The notes below the pieces were generated by a model, which was given only the letters and a program-made list of their open reading frames with translations, did no database searches and was not told the origin of the DNA. From Corynebacterium afermentans subsp. lipophilum (GTDB lineage Bacteria; Actinomycetota; Actinomycetes; Mycobacteriales; Mycobacteriaceae), in the NCBI RefSeq assembly GCF_030408375.1, contig NZ_CP046530.1:1302001-1366000 (forward strand): DNA of 64,000 nt, given 5' to 3'. Positions 37,768-47,112 of the stretch are shown here, piece by piece (position 1 is the first letter of the stretch; every line of letters begins with the position of its first letter). A program made the translations under genes and the position numbers.

Positions 37768-39045
37768 TCACGAAGATTCGTCCCGCGACACCGGCTCAAG
37801 CATCGCCATCACTTCGAAGTGGTGGGTGTTCGGGAACGCGTCGATAAGCTTCATCTGTTTCACCGCGTAGCCGCGCTCGCCAAAGCCCGCTAGATCGCGC
37901 GCGAACGTCGCCGGGTCGCATCCGACGTGGATGATGCGCTCTGGTGCCGCCTGAGCGATCGCACGGACCACGTCCGCCCCCGCGCCTGCCCGCGGCGGGT
38001 CCAGCACAACTAAGCCGGGACGCTCCAGCTCCCCCACGACTGCCGCGGTATCGCCGTGGTGCACGCGCACCTCGCACGCGTCGGCGACTTGCTGGTGCCG
38101 GGAGGTGGCGGCGCTGGAGTAGTCCACTGTTTCAATCCGGCCGCCGCCGAGCGCCGCGCTCATCGCCGGGACAAACGCGCCGACACCGCCGTAGAGGTCC
38201 CAACCCACGCGGTTGGCGTACGCGCCTGCGCCCCACTGGTAGATGACATCGGAATACGCCTCCGGGGCACGCTGGTGCGCCTGCCAGAACGCAGTCGGCG
38301 GAAAAACGAAGTCGAACCCGCGCACGTGTTCCAACAGCTCACCTGGCCCTTCAAGAACGCGCTCGACGCGCTCCGCGCGGCGCCCACGTTGCGCAGCCCG
38401 AGTCTCCACCACGTGGCGGGTGCCCTTCGCGTCAACCGCGACGACGAGCTCAGCTCCGGGAGTGAACGTTTCAGCTCCCTTGCCCACAATGCCGTCGAGC
38501 AAGCCCGGCTTCGGCTGCGTGCACTGCACCCCAGCGACAACCTCTGCGGAACGCGCACGCCGCATGCCAGCACTGCCGTTACGATCCACGCCCAACCTGA
38601 CGCGGGTGCGCCACCCGGTCACTGGTTCGAGCTGAATCGCCTCCACCTCCTGGAGGTCGTACCCGTCCAACACCCCCGTGCGGGAGGACAGCGCCCCCAG
38701 TTGCCCCAGAAGCACCTCGCGCTTGAACTCCAGCTGCGCGTCAGCGGCGATATGGGAAAAATCGCAGCACCCCGCACCCGCTGCAGCCGCGGGGCAAGTG
38801 GGATCGACTCGGTGCGGCGACGGATCAAGCACGGCGGTAGTCTCCGCGCGGGCCCACCGCTTCTTCACCTTTGTCAGCGTCGCCTCCACCGTGTCTCCGG
38901 GGATTGCGCCACGGACGAACACCACACGCCCGTCGGGTGCGTCGGCGATGCCTTCGCCGCCGTGCGCCATGGCACGGACGTGCAAACGCACCGGTGCCCC
39001 CGCCGCTACAGCGGGCACACCGGTGCTGTCAGTCAGCTCCGCCAT
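37768..39045 (-). CDS. TrmA/RlmD-type 23S rRNA or tRNA (uracil-C5)-methyltransferase
   Basis: SAM-dependent RNA methyltransferase that modifies uracil C5. The 425 residues begin with a TRAM RNA-binding domain (VRAMAHGGEGIADAPDGRVV). Cysteines in CPAAAAGAGCCDFSH are candidate iron-sulfur ligands. The methyltransferase domain has DLYGGVGAFVPAMSAALGG (SAM site), VVLDPPRAGAG and the catalytic-cysteine region IIHVGCDPATFARDL. Substrate (rRNA or tRNA) cannot be settled by eye. It is one base from the DUF3710 gene, so the two are coupled. Confidence 0.9.
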   Translation of the reverse strand: MAELTDSTGVPAVAAGAPVRLHVRAMAHGGEGIADAPDGRVVFVRGAIPGDTVEATLTKVKKRWARAETTAVLDPSPHRVDPTCPAAAAGAGCCDFSHIAADAQLEFKREVLLGQLGALSSRTGVLDGYDLQEVEAIQLEPVTGWRTRVRLGVDRNGSAGMRRARSAEVVAGVQCTQPKPGLLDGIVGKGAETFTPGAELVVAVDAKGTRHVVETRAAQRGRRAERVERVLEGPGELLEHVRGFDFVFPPTAFWQAHQRAPEAYSDVIYQWGAGAYANRVGWDLYGGVGAFVPAMSAALGGGRIETVDYSSAATSRHQQVADACEVRVHHGDTAAVVGELERPGLVVLDPPRAGAGADVVRAIAQAAPERIIHVGCDPATFARDLAGFGERGYAVKQMKLIDAFPNTHHFEVMAMLEPVSRDESS

Positions 39046-40038
39046 TTACTCGGCAGCAGACGGGGTGTCGCCGCCTGCCTTCGAGCTGCCGCCGGCGGCG
39101 CGACGCTCGCGCAGTTCCTGCAGCTGCTTTTGGTTCTCCGCGTTCTGGGCGATGATTTGCTTCAGCGCGTCGCCCAGGGCGTTCGGGTTGCCCTCCGCCG
39201 GCGCCTGCGCCGAAGCCTGGCCCTGACGCGCCTTGGCCTCGGCTGCGGCCTGCACCTGCTGCGCCAGCTGCGCGGGCAGCACCACCTGGAGGGAGTTGCC
39301 GGCCAGGATCGGATCCTCGCCGCGGTAAACAAAGGAGCGCGCGACGGTCTCGCGACCAATCTCCGCGAGCTGGTCTTCAGAGCCGGTCGGCGCTGCCAGG
39401 GTGACGCGGTACAGCCAGCGCGGGCCCTCCACACCGATGATGCGAATGACACCATTGGTGCCGGTGCCAACGATCTCCTGCCCCCACGGACCCTGCTGGA
39501 TTTCCACCGGCATGCCTTCGGAGCGCATGCCCGCGATGATCTCCTCCGAGGATTCATCCCAGAGGCCGCCGGTCCGCGGCGCGGCGAATGCGACCGGGGT
39601 GATACGTCCGTAGCGGGTGACCACGTGGACCATCTTCGGGCCCTGCTCACCCATCTCCACCTGCACCTGGGACTCCTTCGGCAGCGGCACACGGATGGAC
39701 CCAAGATTGAGGGTGACGTCGGAAAAGTCCGAGAAGTCGAAGTCCTCAATGTCGACGTTGTCGCCGTCGAACGGACCGGTGGAACCGCCAACCGGGTCGT
39801 AGTCCGTCAGCGCCTCCACACCCGCTGCGGCGGAGGCGACAGGTGCGGCAGCCGGAGCAGTTTCCTGCTTCTCGACGGGCGAAGCCTCCTCAGCGGCCTC
39901 AGTCTGCGGCGCCACCTCGGCATCAGCCGCAGGGGCCTCAGCGCCGGGCTGCTCCTGCTTCGGCTCCAGCGGCGAGGACTCTACGGGTTTTTCCTGCTGC
40001 TGCTTCTTCTTTTTCTTGCCAAACGGCCAAAATGCCAT
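39046..40038 (-). CDS. DUF3710 family protein
   Basis: A 330-residue actinobacterial protein of unknown function, the counterpart of Rv2696c. It has a short basic N-terminus with consecutive lysines (FGKKKKKQQQEKP), a long acidic Ala/Glu/Pro-rich disordered region (residues 20-75), the conserved domain (LGSIRVPLPKESQVQVEM, RWLYRVTLAAP, RSFVYRGEDPILAG), and a Gln/Ala-rich C-terminal helix. No TM segment is visible. It lies between the RNA methyltransferase and dut, as in related genomes. Confidence 0.85.
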   Translation of the reverse strand: MAFWPFGKKKKKQQQEKPVESSPLEPKQEQPGAEAPAADAEVAPQTEAAEEASPVEKQETAPAAAPVASAAAGVEALTDYDPVGGSTGPFDGDNVDIEDFDFSDFSDVTLNLGSIRVPLPKESQVQVEMGEQGPKMVHVVTRYGRITPVAFAAPRTGGLWDESSEEIIAGMRSEGMPVEIQQGPWGQEIVGTGTNGVIRIIGVEGPRWLYRVTLAAPTGSEDQLAEIGRETVARSFVYRGEDPILAGNSLQVVLPAQLAQQVQAAAEAKARQGQASAQAPAEGNPNALGDALKQIIAQNAENQKQLQELRERRAAGGSSKAGGDTPSAAE

Positions 40039-40123
40039 CGGTGGTCACTCCCTAAAATTGGTGGTCGCAGATGAGTGTAATTCTTGTGTTTGCGGTTATT
40101 GACTGTAGTCCGTGCTAGCGGCG

Positions 40124-40633
40124 CTAGTGGGTACCGGTCGAGCCGTACCCGCCGTCGCCGCGCTGCGTCTCGTCCAGAGCGTCAACTTCGGTGAAATCCA
40201 CCAACTCCACGCGCTGAATCACCAGCTGCGCAATCCGCATGCCGCGGGTGATTTCGATCGGCTCGGAGCGGTCGGTGTTGAGCAGGCAGACCTTCAACTC
40301 CCCACGGTAGCCCGCGTCAATCGTGCCGGGCGTGTTCACGATGCTCAGCCCGTGCTTGGCTGCCATGCCGGATCGCGGATGGATCAAACCGACCGTACCC
40401 ACGGGCAACGCGATCGCCACGCCTGTGGCCACGAGTGCCCGCTCCCCCGGCTGCAGCACCAGATCTTCCGCGGAATACAGGTCCGCGCCGGCATCTTCCG
40501 GGTGCGCCCGCATCGGCATTGGCAGTTCTGGGTCAAGGCGCTTGACTGGAATCGGCGGGAGCGGATCGCCCACGTATGCGCCGTTAAGGTTGTGTGTGCT
40601 GTGCTCGCTGTTTTGCTTCTCCACCCGCCCCAC
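40124..40633 (-). CDS. dut: dUTP diphosphatase
   Basis: Hydrolyses dUTP to dUMP, keeping uracil out of DNA. All five trimeric dUTPase motifs can be read: [41 protein letters not shown] (catalytic Asp), [11 protein letters not shown] and [11 protein letters not shown] give the longest start, a GTG at 40633 (169 residues). Internal GTGs at 40624 and 40573 are alternatives, and family similarity begins near [11 protein letters not shown]. No strong ribosome-binding site decides between them. Confidence 0.92.
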   Translation of the reverse strand: MGRVEKQNSEHSTHNLNGAYVGDPLPPIPVKRLDPELPMPMRAHPEDAGADLYSAEDLVLQPGERALVATGVAIALPVGTVGLIHPRSGMAAKHGLSIVNTPGTIDAGYRGELKVCLLNTDRSEPIEITRGMRIAQLVIQRVELVDFTEVDALDETQRGDGGYGSTGTH

Positions 40634-40744
40634 ACTACGTCAGGGCCAATGCGCCAGCGCCACTCCGCCAGTACGCGGCACCGGTCTCCCCCGCGACTGC
40701 CCTGCAAGTATGCCCCTGCACTGGGCACGCCTATTGTGGAGTGC

Positions 40745-41287
40745 GTGAGTGAGACCGCTTCGACCCCTTCAAACCCCGGCCCCGAAAAGGCAGCGACGGC
40801 TACCACGGCACCTCAGGCGAAGGTGCTGTACACGGAGCGTCAGTGGGTGCCTTGGTATTGGTGGGCTGCCCTCGCCGGGCTCGCGTTGCTGCTCGCCGGA
40901 CAGTTCGGACTCAACCGCAACGTCTGGTGGTTCGCGGTACCGCTGGTGCTGTTCTCGGCGCTGTTCGCGTGGTTTTTGCTCTGGCTCTCGCGCACCACGG
41001 TCTCCGTGGAACAGGACCCGGACGGCACGCGCTGGCTGCTCGTCGAGGACGCGAACCTGCCCAACACCGTAGTCTCGCGCTCCATGGTGGTCCCGGGTTC
41101 CGCCCGCCAAAACGCGCTCGGGCGCCAGCTGGACCCGGCGGCGTACCTGGTCTCTCGCCCGTGGGTCAGCGAACACGTCCTCATCGTCTTGGACGACCCG
41201 GAGGATCCCACCCCGTACTGGCTGATCTCCGCGAAGCACCCCGAAGAGGTCCTGGCGGCGTTCGCCCCCGGCACTGTCGCCGGATAA
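40745..41287 (+). CDS. DUF3093 membrane protein
   Basis: A 180-residue protein with two adjacent TM helices (WWAALAGLALLLAGQFGL and FAVPLVLFSALFAWFLLWL) followed by a soluble beta-rich domain (SVEQDPDGTRWLLVEDANLP, YWLISAKHPEEVLAAF). It matches the DUF3093 family and the position of Rv2698, divergent from dut. The start is a GTG at 40745. The first 40 residues are Pro/Ala/Thr-rich and disordered. Function unknown. Confidence 0.85.
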   Translation: MSETASTPSNPGPEKAATATTAPQAKVLYTERQWVPWYWWAALAGLALLLAGQFGLNRNVWWFAVPLVLFSALFAWFLLWLSRTTVSVEQDPDGTRWLLVEDANLPNTVVSRSMVVPGSARQNALGRQLDPAAYLVSRPWVSEHVLIVLDDPEDPTPYWLISAKHPEEVLAAFAPGTVAG

Positions 41288-41310
41288 CCGGGCAGCGGGA
41301 CAAAAGACTC

Positions 41311-41346
41311 AAGGGCGGCGCCACCTGGCTAGGTGGGGCCGCCCTT
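41311..41346. terminator. Bidirectional terminator between DUF3093 and DUF4193 genes
   Basis: The 16-bp arms 41311-41326 and 41331-41346 pair with a single mismatch around a GGCT loop. AAGGG and CCCTTT ends support termination in both directions between two convergent genes. Confidence 0.8.
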
Positions 41347-41367
41347 TAGCCGTCGATAGGCAACTGC

Positions 41368-41661
41368 TTACTCGCAGTCGAGGCAGATCTTCGAACCGTC
41401 GTCCTCGGTGTAGGCGAGGCGCTTGTTCTTCTGCACGAGGAAGCAGGACGCGCAGGTGAATTCGTCGTCCTGGCGCGGCTTGACCTCAACGTTGAGCTCC
41501 TCGCCGGAGAGGTCCTGGGTCGGAGGCTCCACAGGCTCAACAATCTCGCCGTCGTCGTCCATGCTGCTGCCAGCTACTTCAGCAGCCTTGAGCCCTTCCA
41601 AGGAGTCGGTCTCAATTTCGTCGTCCATGCGGCGGCGCGGCGCATCGTAATCGGTGGCCAT
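41368..41661 (-). CDS. DUF4193 zinc-ribbon protein
   Basis: A 97-residue acidic protein found throughout actinobacteria (Rv2699c type). It begins MATDYDAPRRRMDDEIETDS. Its C-terminal third is a zinc ribbon with two CxxC pairs, FTCASCFLVQ and KICLDCE, separated by a short lysine-rich loop. A role in transcription or RNA binding has been supposed for such proteins, but none can be shown here. Possible promoter elements TTGACC (complement of 41734-41739) and TAACGA (complement of 41712-41717) lie 16 bases apart upstream. Confidence 0.92.
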   Translation of the reverse strand: MATDYDAPRRRMDDEIETDSLEGLKAAEVAGSSMDDDGEIVEPVEPPTQDLSGEELNVEVKPRQDDEFTCASCFLVQKNKRLAYTEDDGSKICLDCE

Positions 41662-41711
41662 GGTGGTGTGTCCTCCAGCTCAGCGTGGTCGCCCCGGGAG
41701 GGGCCTGAATG

Positions 41712-41739
41712 TCGTTATTTGAGCGGAATACTAGGTCAA
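41712..41739 (-). promoter_or_regulatory. Possible promoter of the DUF4193 gene
   Basis: On the minus strand TTGACC and TAACGA are separated by 16 bases, about 50 bases before the ATG. The -35 is good and the -10 is mediocre for a corynebacterial SigA promoter. Confidence 0.35.
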
Positions 41740-41827
41740 ACACATAGTCCTGTCATCTTCCCTGCTCAGACACCAGAAACTTCGCTCACAAGGCGGGTGT
41801 CGCGTCGCGTTTGTACACTTCCATTGC

Positions 41828-42586
41828 ATGACGCAAAAGGCTCTGGGTTTCGGTGTCGATATCGGCGGTTCCGGTGTGAAGGGCGCCGTGGTGGATCTAC
41901 ACACCGGCGATTTTGTGGGCGAGCGGGTGAAAATTGCCACGCCGCAACCCGCAACACCGGACGCGGTCGCCGATGTCGTCGGGCAGATCGTCCGTGCGTG
42001 CGAGTGGGAAGGCCCAGTAGGCATCACGCTCCCATCGGTGGTGACCCATCAGGTCGCGCGCACCGCCGCCAACATTGATAAATCGTGGGTGGGCACCAAC
42101 GTGCACGACCTGTTCACCCAGGCGCTCGGACGCGAGACCATCTCTGTGCTTAACGACGCGGATGCGGCGGGCATAGCCGAGGTGGCCTTCGGCAGCGACG
42201 CCGCCGGCAGCGGCGCAGTCATCTTCCTCACTTTCGGCACCGGCATCGGATCTGCGTTTCTGGTCGACGGCACATTGTTCCCCAACACCGAACTCGGGCA
42301 CATGCTTATCGACGGCACCGAGGCAGAGCACTTCGCCTCCTCCGCTGCAAAGGACCGGGAAGAGCTGAGCTACAAAAAGTGGGCCAAGCGCGTGGATAAA
42401 GTCCTCCACGAATACGACCGGCTGTTTAACCCTGCGGCGTTTATTGTCGGCGGCGGCATTTCCCGGCACGCGGACAAATGGGTTCCGCTGCTGACAGTAG
42501 ATACCCCGGTGGCGCCGGCGGCGTTGCGCAACAGGGCCGGCATCGTGGGAGCGGCGATGGCCGCCCAGGACCATGTCGCACCGTAG
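41828..42586 (+). CDS. ppgK: Polyphosphate glucokinase
   Basis: Phosphorylates glucose with polyphosphate (and often ATP), giving glucose 6-phosphate independently of the PTS. The 252 residues of this ROK-type kinase show the phosphate-binding [18 protein letters not shown], the catalytic region [36 protein letters not shown], and [14 protein letters not shown]. It lies upstream of sigA as in C. glutamicum and mycobacteria. Unlike those genomes, cei- and suhB-type genes do not separate it from the DUF4193 gene. A TACACT hexamer at 41814-41819 suggests a very short leader. Confidence 0.93.
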   Translation: MTQKALGFGVDIGGSGVKGAVVDLHTGDFVGERVKIATPQPATPDAVADVVGQIVRACEWEGPVGITLPSVVTHQVARTAANIDKSWVGTNVHDLFTQALGRETISVLNDADAAGIAEVAFGSDAAGSGAVIFLTFGTGIGSAFLVDGTLFPNTELGHMLIDGTEAEHFASSAAKDREELSYKKWAKRVDKVLHEYDRLFNPAAFIVGGGISRHADKWVPLLTVDTPVAPAALRNRAGIVGAAMAAQDHVAP

Positions 42587-42753
42587 GTCCGCGGAGGCTG
42601 TAATGTACGGTGGTTGCCGTTCAACGGTCGGCCCGCGCGGGGCACGGAATACTCCGCCTGGACGGCTGTTAATATTGGCGTTCTGAAAATTTTTGGACGC
42701 ATACGTACCCTGGATTGCCAGTGGTAAGGTCCGATTGACTCGAAAGGGCGTAC

Positions 42754-44271
42754 GTGGTAGCCAGCGAAGCTTCAAGCAATAATGCCGACGACGTGACTGC
42801 AGTTTCGTCCGACGGTGGCGCAGGCAGCGTTGCCAAATCCAGCGCGAAAAAAGCGGCTAAGAAGGCTGCGAAGAAAACCGCGAAAAAGACCGCCAAGAAG
42901 ACGGTGAAGAAGACAGCCAAAAAGACGGCGAAAAAGACCGCGAAGAAGGCTGCGAAGAAGGCTGCGAAGAAAACCGCGAGAAAGACGACTGCGAAGAAGG
43001 CAACGGCAAAGAAGGCAACTAAAGCAGCGAAAGATGCTGCCGCAGATGCCGACGAGTTGGAGGACGAGCTCCAGGCCGGCGGTAACGACGCTGACGAGCT
43101 GAACGCGCAGGATGTCGACCGCGACGATGCGGATTTCGATCCGGAGATCGACGACGAGGACGACACCTTCGACGAAGACATCGACGACGCGCTCGGCGAT
43201 GATGATGAGGACGACGCGCGCGATGACGACGCCGAGGATGACGAGGACGAGGAAAGCGAAGATAGCTCCTCCGTCTGGGACATCGAAGAGTCCGCCGCAC
43301 TGCGGCAGGCGCGCAAGGACGCGCAGCTCACAGCATCTGCGGACTCGGTGCGCGCGTACCTCAAACAGATCGGCAAGGTCGCTCTGCTCGATGCCGAGCA
43401 GGAAGTCTCGCTTGCCAAGCGCATCGAGGCCGGGTTGTACGCGCAGTACCGTCTCGACGAAATGGCGCGCGCAGCCGCCGAAGGCGACAAAGACGCCAAG
43501 CTCACCCCCGCCGTGAAGCGCGACCTGCGGTCGGTTGCTCGCGACGGCCGCAAGGCGAAGAACCACCTGCTGGAAGCAAACCTGCGCTTGGTGGTCTCCC
43601 TGGCAAAGCGCTACACCGGTCGCGGCATGGCTTTCTTGGACCTGATCCAGGAGGGCAACCTCGGTCTTATTCGCGCTGTGGAGAAGTTCGACTATTCCAA
43701 GGGCTACAAGTTCTCCACTTACGCCACGTGGTGGATCCGCCAGGCCATCACCCGCGCAATGGCGGACCAGGCCCGCACCATCCGTATTCCGGTGCACATG
43801 GTCGAAGTCATCAACAAGCTCGGCCGTATCCAGCGCGAGTTGCTGCAGGACCTCGGCCGCGAGCCCACGCCGCTCGAGCTGGCGAAGGAAATGGATATCA
43901 CCGAGGAGAAAGTCCTCGAGATTCAGCAGTACGCCCGCGAGCCGATCTCGCTTGACCAGACCATCGGCGACGAGGGCGACAGCCAGCTCGGCGACTTCAT
44001 CGAGGACTCTGAGGCCGTCGTGGCTGTGGACGCGGTGTCGTTCACGCTGCTGCAGGACCAACTGCAAGACGTGCTGCACACCCTCTCCGAGCGCGAGGCC
44101 GGTGTTGTACGTCTGCGCTTCGGGCTAACGGACGGCATGCCGCGCACCCTCGACGAGATCGGCCAGGTCTACGGCGTGACGCGCGAGCGCATCCGCCAGA
44201 TCGAGTCCAAGACCATGTCGAAGTTGCGTCACCCGTCGCGCTCACAGGTGCTGCGCGACTACCTGGATTAA
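42754..44271 (+). CDS. sigA: Primary sigma factor
   Basis: Housekeeping sigma-70 that directs RNA polymerase to most promoters. The 505 residues begin at a GTG ([10 protein letters not shown]). An N-terminal tail has about 50 residues of Lys/Ala/Thr repeats (KKTAKK units, residues 27-85), then a strongly acidic stretch (about 105-170). Region 1.2 ([15 protein letters not shown]), region 2 ([20 protein letters not shown] and [12 protein letters not shown]), region 3 and region 4 with the helix-turn-helix ([18 protein letters not shown]) follow. The alternating basic and acidic tails are a corynebacterial feature and resemble a histone-like DNA/RNA-contacting arm. It is a separate unit with a terminator hairpin downstream. 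Confidence 0.98.
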   Translation: MVASEASSNNADDVTAVSSDGGAGSVAKSSAKKAAKKAAKKTAKKTAKKTVKKTAKKTAKKTAKKAAKKAAKKTARKTTAKKATAKKATKAAKDAAADADELEDELQAGGNDADELNAQDVDRDDADFDPEIDDEDDTFDEDIDDALGDDDEDDARDDDAEDDEDEESEDSSSVWDIEESAALRQARKDAQLTASADSVRAYLKQIGKVALLDAEQEVSLAKRIEAGLYAQYRLDEMARAAAEGDKDAKLTPAVKRDLRSVARDGRKAKNHLLEANLRLVVSLAKRYTGRGMAFLDLIQEGNLGLIRAVEKFDYSKGYKFSTYATWWIRQAITRAMADQARTIRIPVHMVEVINKLGRIQRELLQDLGREPTPLELAKEMDITEEKVLEIQQYAREPISLDQTIGDEGDSQLGDFIEDSEAVVAVDAVSFTLLQDQLQDVLHTLSEREAGVVRLRFGLTDGMPRTLDEIGQVYGVTRERIRQIESKTMSKLRHPSRSQVLRDYLD

Positions 44272-44298
44272 TCCCGCAGCCTGGGCATCCTCCCCGCA

Positions 44299-44342
44299 AC
44301 GTTGAAGCGCCCCGACCGTTCGTGGTCGGGGCGCTTCAACGT
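44299..44342. terminator. Hairpin between sigA and the DUF4190 gene
   Basis: A perfect 19-bp stem (44299-44317 with 44324-44342) around the 6-base loop GTTCGT, placed between the convergent stops of sigA and the DUF4190 gene. There is no T-run, but the stem is very stable. Confidence 0.75.
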
Positions 44343-44356
44343 GGTCACGCAAGTGC

Positions 44357-44998
44357 TTAGTTGTTCAAGCTCTTGTCAACCTCGTCCTCGATGCAGGACT
44401 CGTACTGCTCATTATTGCCCTGGAACTGCTCGCACGCTTCAAACACACCGTCGTTGAGCAGCTGCTTCGCCACAGAAATGCCGAAGATGAGCATCAGCAC
44501 GGACAGGATCGTGGCGATGGCACCCATGACGATGCCGGAGATTGCCATGCCCTTGCGGGAGCCCGGGCCAACAATGGAGTTCGCCTTCTTCACGCCGACG
44601 ATGCCCAGAATCAGCGCGATCACGCCGAGCACGAGGCCCGGGAAGAGGAATAGCAGGCCCAGCAGGGACAAGATGCCCACGATCATTGCGGCGAGGGCTA
44701 CACCGTTATTCTGCTGCGCCGGGGCTGCCTCGTAGCCGTACGACGTCGGCGCCTGATTGTAGTTGCCGCCCGCCATACCGTATCCGGGGTGGCCCGGTTC
44801 GCCGCGGGTGTAATCCGGCTGTAGCTGCTCGTGACCAGCGTAATCGCCGTAGTTGGAAACGCCCTCCGGGTGGCCGCCGGCAGGGTTGGTGCCGTACTGG
44901 CCGCCGGCAGGGTCGGTGCCGTACTGGCCGCCACCGTAGGGGTTTTCACCGTAGGGGTTCTGACCGTTCGGGTTCTGGCCGTTGTAAGGGGTGCTCAT
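44357..44998 (-). CDS. DUF4190-type membrane protein with Gly/Tyr/Asn-rich N-terminus
   Basis: A 213-residue protein. The first 105 residues are low-complexity repeats rich in Gly, Tyr, Asn, Gln and Pro (NGQNPYGENPYGGGQYG and two GQYGT-PAGG units). Two or three TM helices of the DUF4190 pattern follow (LAAMIVGILSLLGLLFLFPG and AISGIVMGAIATILSVLMLI, with a connecting GVKKAN loop). The external C-terminus contains two cysteines in FEACEQFQ and YESCIEDEV, which may pair. The ATG at 44998 has AAAGGA upstream. Function unknown; the tail may interact with envelope proteins. Confidence 0.82.
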   Translation of the reverse strand: MSTPYNGQNPNGQNPYGENPYGGGQYGTDPAGGQYGTNPAGGHPEGVSNYGDYAGHEQLQPDYTRGEPGHPGYGMAGGNYNQAPTSYGYEAAPAQQNNGVALAAMIVGILSLLGLLFLFPGLVLGVIALILGIVGVKKANSIVGPGSRKGMAISGIVMGAIATILSVLMLIFGISVAKQLLNDGVFEACEQFQGNNEQYESCIEDEVDKSLNN

Positions 44999-45046
44999 CA
45001 CAATTCCTTTCGTTTCATTGCGGTGCACGCCACTTTACCGCCGGGG

Positions 45047-46810
45047 CTACCAGTCTCGCAGGAAGGCGATTCGCTCGCGTAACTGCTCAGCGTTGCACAG
45101 CGCGGTAGGCGGTCCGCCGCAGGCTTTGCGCACCTCAGTGTGTATCGCGCCGTGGGGCCGGCCGCTCTTACCAGCCGCGATGGCCACTCGGGCGTTGAGC
45201 TCCTTGCGCAGTGCGGGGATTTCGTCTGCGGCGGTTGCAGCTTCGCCGGCTGCCGCTTCCGCAGCCGGGGTAGGCTTTGCCGCCGGCTCGCCAAGAACCT
45301 CCGCCCGTTCGCGTGCCTTGCGTTCTTCGGCCCTGCGCGCCCGCTCTTCAGCGTCGCGCGCGTCCAGTTGGTCGCTTTGGCGCTTGGCCAAAAGGGTGCG
45401 CACCTGGTCGGCGTCAAGCAGGCCGGGCAGACCGAGGAAGTCCTGCTCCTCTGCAGAGCCGACTTGGGTAGGCGTGCCGTAGGTGGAGCCGTCGAAAATC
45501 AGCGAATCCAGCTCGGCGGAAGCGCCGATGGATTCGTAAGACGGCATATCGTCCGGCTCGGTTTGGGTGCGGTTGGCTTGCTCGAGCAACTCATCGGACC
45601 AGCCTGACTCCCGGTGGGGTTTACCCAGGACGTGGTCACGCGAGACCTCCATCTCCTCCGCCAGTCGCAGCAGCACCGGCACCGACGGCAGGAACACGGA
45701 AGCAGACTCGCCCGGCATACGGGAGCGCACGAAGCGGCCGATCGCCTGGGCGAAGAACAACGGAGTGGACGCTGAGGTGGCGTACACGCCCACGGACAAC
45801 CGCGGCACGTCCACGCCCTCAGAGACCATGCGCACCGCCACCATCCACTCGTCGCGCGAGGCGGAGAACTCGTCGATGCGGTCGGACGCGCCCGGCTCGT
45901 CGGAAAGCACCACAGTAACTGGGGTGTTGGACAGCTTCTCCAGAATCTTTGCGTAGGCGCGGGCGGTGGTCTTGTTCGTGGCGATGACAAGGCCGCCAGC
46001 ATCCGGCATGTTGGCGCGGATCTTCATCAACCTGGTGTGCGCGGCGGAAAGCACCGCGGCAATCCAGTCGCCCTTCGGGTCCAACGCGGTGCGCCAGGCG
46101 CGGGTGGTTTGCTCTGCGTTCAGCGGTTCCCCCAAGCGCGCGGAATACTCCTCGCCCGCCGAGTCCTTCCACTGTGCCTCGCCCGAGTACGCGAGGAAGA
46201 CAACGGGGCGCACCACGCCGTCGGCAAGCGCATGCGAATAGCCGTAGGTGTAGTCGGCCTCTGAAACCAAGTGGCCTTCACCGTCCTCGACGTAACGCAC
46301 AAACGGGATCTGCGAATCGTCAGAACGAAACGGCGTACCGGTCAGCGCCAGCCGGTGTTCGACATCGTTGTACGCCTCGTAGACGCCGTCGCCCCAGCTC
46401 TTGGCGTCGCCGGCGTGGTGGATCTCGTCCAAGATCACCAGCGTGCGACGTGCGGACGCCACAGCGTGGTGCTTGAAGGGGTGCATGCCCACCTGCGCGT
46501 AGGTGACCACAATGCCGTCGTAGGAGGCGTTGACGGCAGAGGAATTAGTGAAGTTCGGGTCCAAGGACAGCCCGAAACGCTTCGCCGCGTCGGACCACTG
46601 GTGCTTCAGGTGCTCCGTGGGCACGACCACGATGATGCGTTGGACAGTCTTGTCCTCTTTTAAACGCGAGGCCAGAGTCAGCGCGAAGGTGGTTTTGCCC
46701 GCACCTGGGGTTGCCACGGCCATGAAGTCGCGCGGCTTGTCGCGGAGAAACGAATCAAGGGCCTCCTGCTGCCATTTGCGCAGCTGGGGCCCAGAAGTCG
46801 CGGCGGTCAC
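45047..46810 (-). CDS. DEAD/DEAH-box superfamily 2 helicase
   Basis: A 587-residue SF2 helicase. It starts at a GTG overlapping the DUF3039 stop as GTGA. Motifs are Walker A (VATPGAGKTTFALTLA), motif II as DEIHH (LVILDEIHHAGD), motif III (ALTGTPFRSD) and motif VI (FAQAIGRFVRSR). The last 100 residues are a charged Ala/Glu-rich helix with a basic end (VAIAAGKSGRPHGAIHTEVR) that may grip nucleic acid. The pairing with a DUF3039 protein is conserved in actinobacteria, so the two probably act together. Substrate (DNA or RNA) unknown. Confidence 0.9.
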   Translation of the reverse strand: MTAATSGPQLRKWQQEALDSFLRDKPRDFMAVATPGAGKTTFALTLASRLKEDKTVQRIIVVVPTEHLKHQWSDAAKRFGLSLDPNFTNSSAVNASYDGIVVTYAQVGMHPFKHHAVASARRTLVILDEIHHAGDAKSWGDGVYEAYNDVEHRLALTGTPFRSDDSQIPFVRYVEDGEGHLVSEADYTYGYSHALADGVVRPVVFLAYSGEAQWKDSAGEEYSARLGEPLNAEQTTRAWRTALDPKGDWIAAVLSAAHTRLMKIRANMPDAGGLVIATNKTTARAYAKILEKLSNTPVTVVLSDEPGASDRIDEFSASRDEWMVAVRMVSEGVDVPRLSVGVYATSASTPLFFAQAIGRFVRSRMPGESASVFLPSVPVLLRLAEEMEVSRDHVLGKPHRESGWSDELLEQANRTQTEPDDMPSYESIGASAELDSLIFDGSTYGTPTQVGSAEEQDFLGLPGLLDADQVRTLLAKRQSDQLDARDAEERARRAEERKARERAEVLGEPAAKPTPAAEAAAGEAATAADEIPALRKELNARVAIAAGKSGRPHGAIHTEVRKACGGPPTALCNAEQLRERIAFLRDW

Positions 46811-47064
46811 TTGCGGCGCAGCCCCTTGTAAATCCGTTCGCAGTCGGGGCACACCGGGGATCCCGGCTTGGCCTGCTTTTTCACCGGGAAAGTCTCGCCG
46901 CACAACGCCACCACCATTTTGCCGGAGATGGCGGAATCGACGATCTGGTCCTTCTTCACGTAGTGGAAAAACTTGGGCGTGCCGTCGTCTGTGGTCGACG
47001 AGGTGTCTTCCCTGAGGTCCGGGCGCTCGAGCGTCTTCGTCGTCGTATTCACGGCATCCATCAT
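46807..47064 (-). CDS. DUF3039 small zinc-finger-like protein
   Basis: An 85-residue protein with the conserved HYVKKDQIVDSAISGKMVVA and two cysteine elements, ALCGETFPVKK and PVCPDCERIYKGL, which could bind zinc. It immediately precedes and is coupled to the helicase (GTGA overlap). The conserved pairing suggests an accessory or nucleic-acid-loading subunit, which is inference. An inverted repeat lies just upstream in the divergent region with the DUF3099 gene. Confidence 0.87.
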   Translation of the reverse strand: MMDAVNTTTKTLERPDLREDTSSTTDDGTPKFFHYVKKDQIVDSAISGKMVVALCGETFPVKKQAKPGSPVCPDCERIYKGLRRK

Positions 47065-47080
47065 GCCCCAATTCGGGCGA

Positions 47081-47105
47081 GAGGTTAAGCCGGAGGGCTA
47101 ACCTC
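47081..47105. promoter_or_regulatory. Inverted repeat in the DUF3039/DUF3099 divergent region
   Basis: GAGGTTAAGC (47081-47090) and GGCTAACCTC (47096-47105) are near-perfect inverted arms around 5 bases. It lies 16 bases from the DUF3039 start and 7 bases from the DUF3099 start. It resembles a DtxR box by composition (GGTTA...TAACC), but the spacing is wrong. Confidence 0.35.
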
Positions 47106-47112
47106 AAGGTTC

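Noticed and set aside
38056..40074. 672-codon plus-strand frame
   Set aside because: Antisense to the RNA methyltransferase and DUF3710 genes, which both have clear family motifs; the frame has none.
42772..44079. 435-codon minus-strand frame opposite sigA
   Set aside because: Complement of the Lys/Asp codon runs of sigA; no motif or ribosome-binding site.
47081..47105. DtxR-box-like GGTTA...TAACC
   Set aside because: The DtxR operator is a 19-bp 9-1-9 palindrome; here the arms are separated by 5 bases and the flanks differ.
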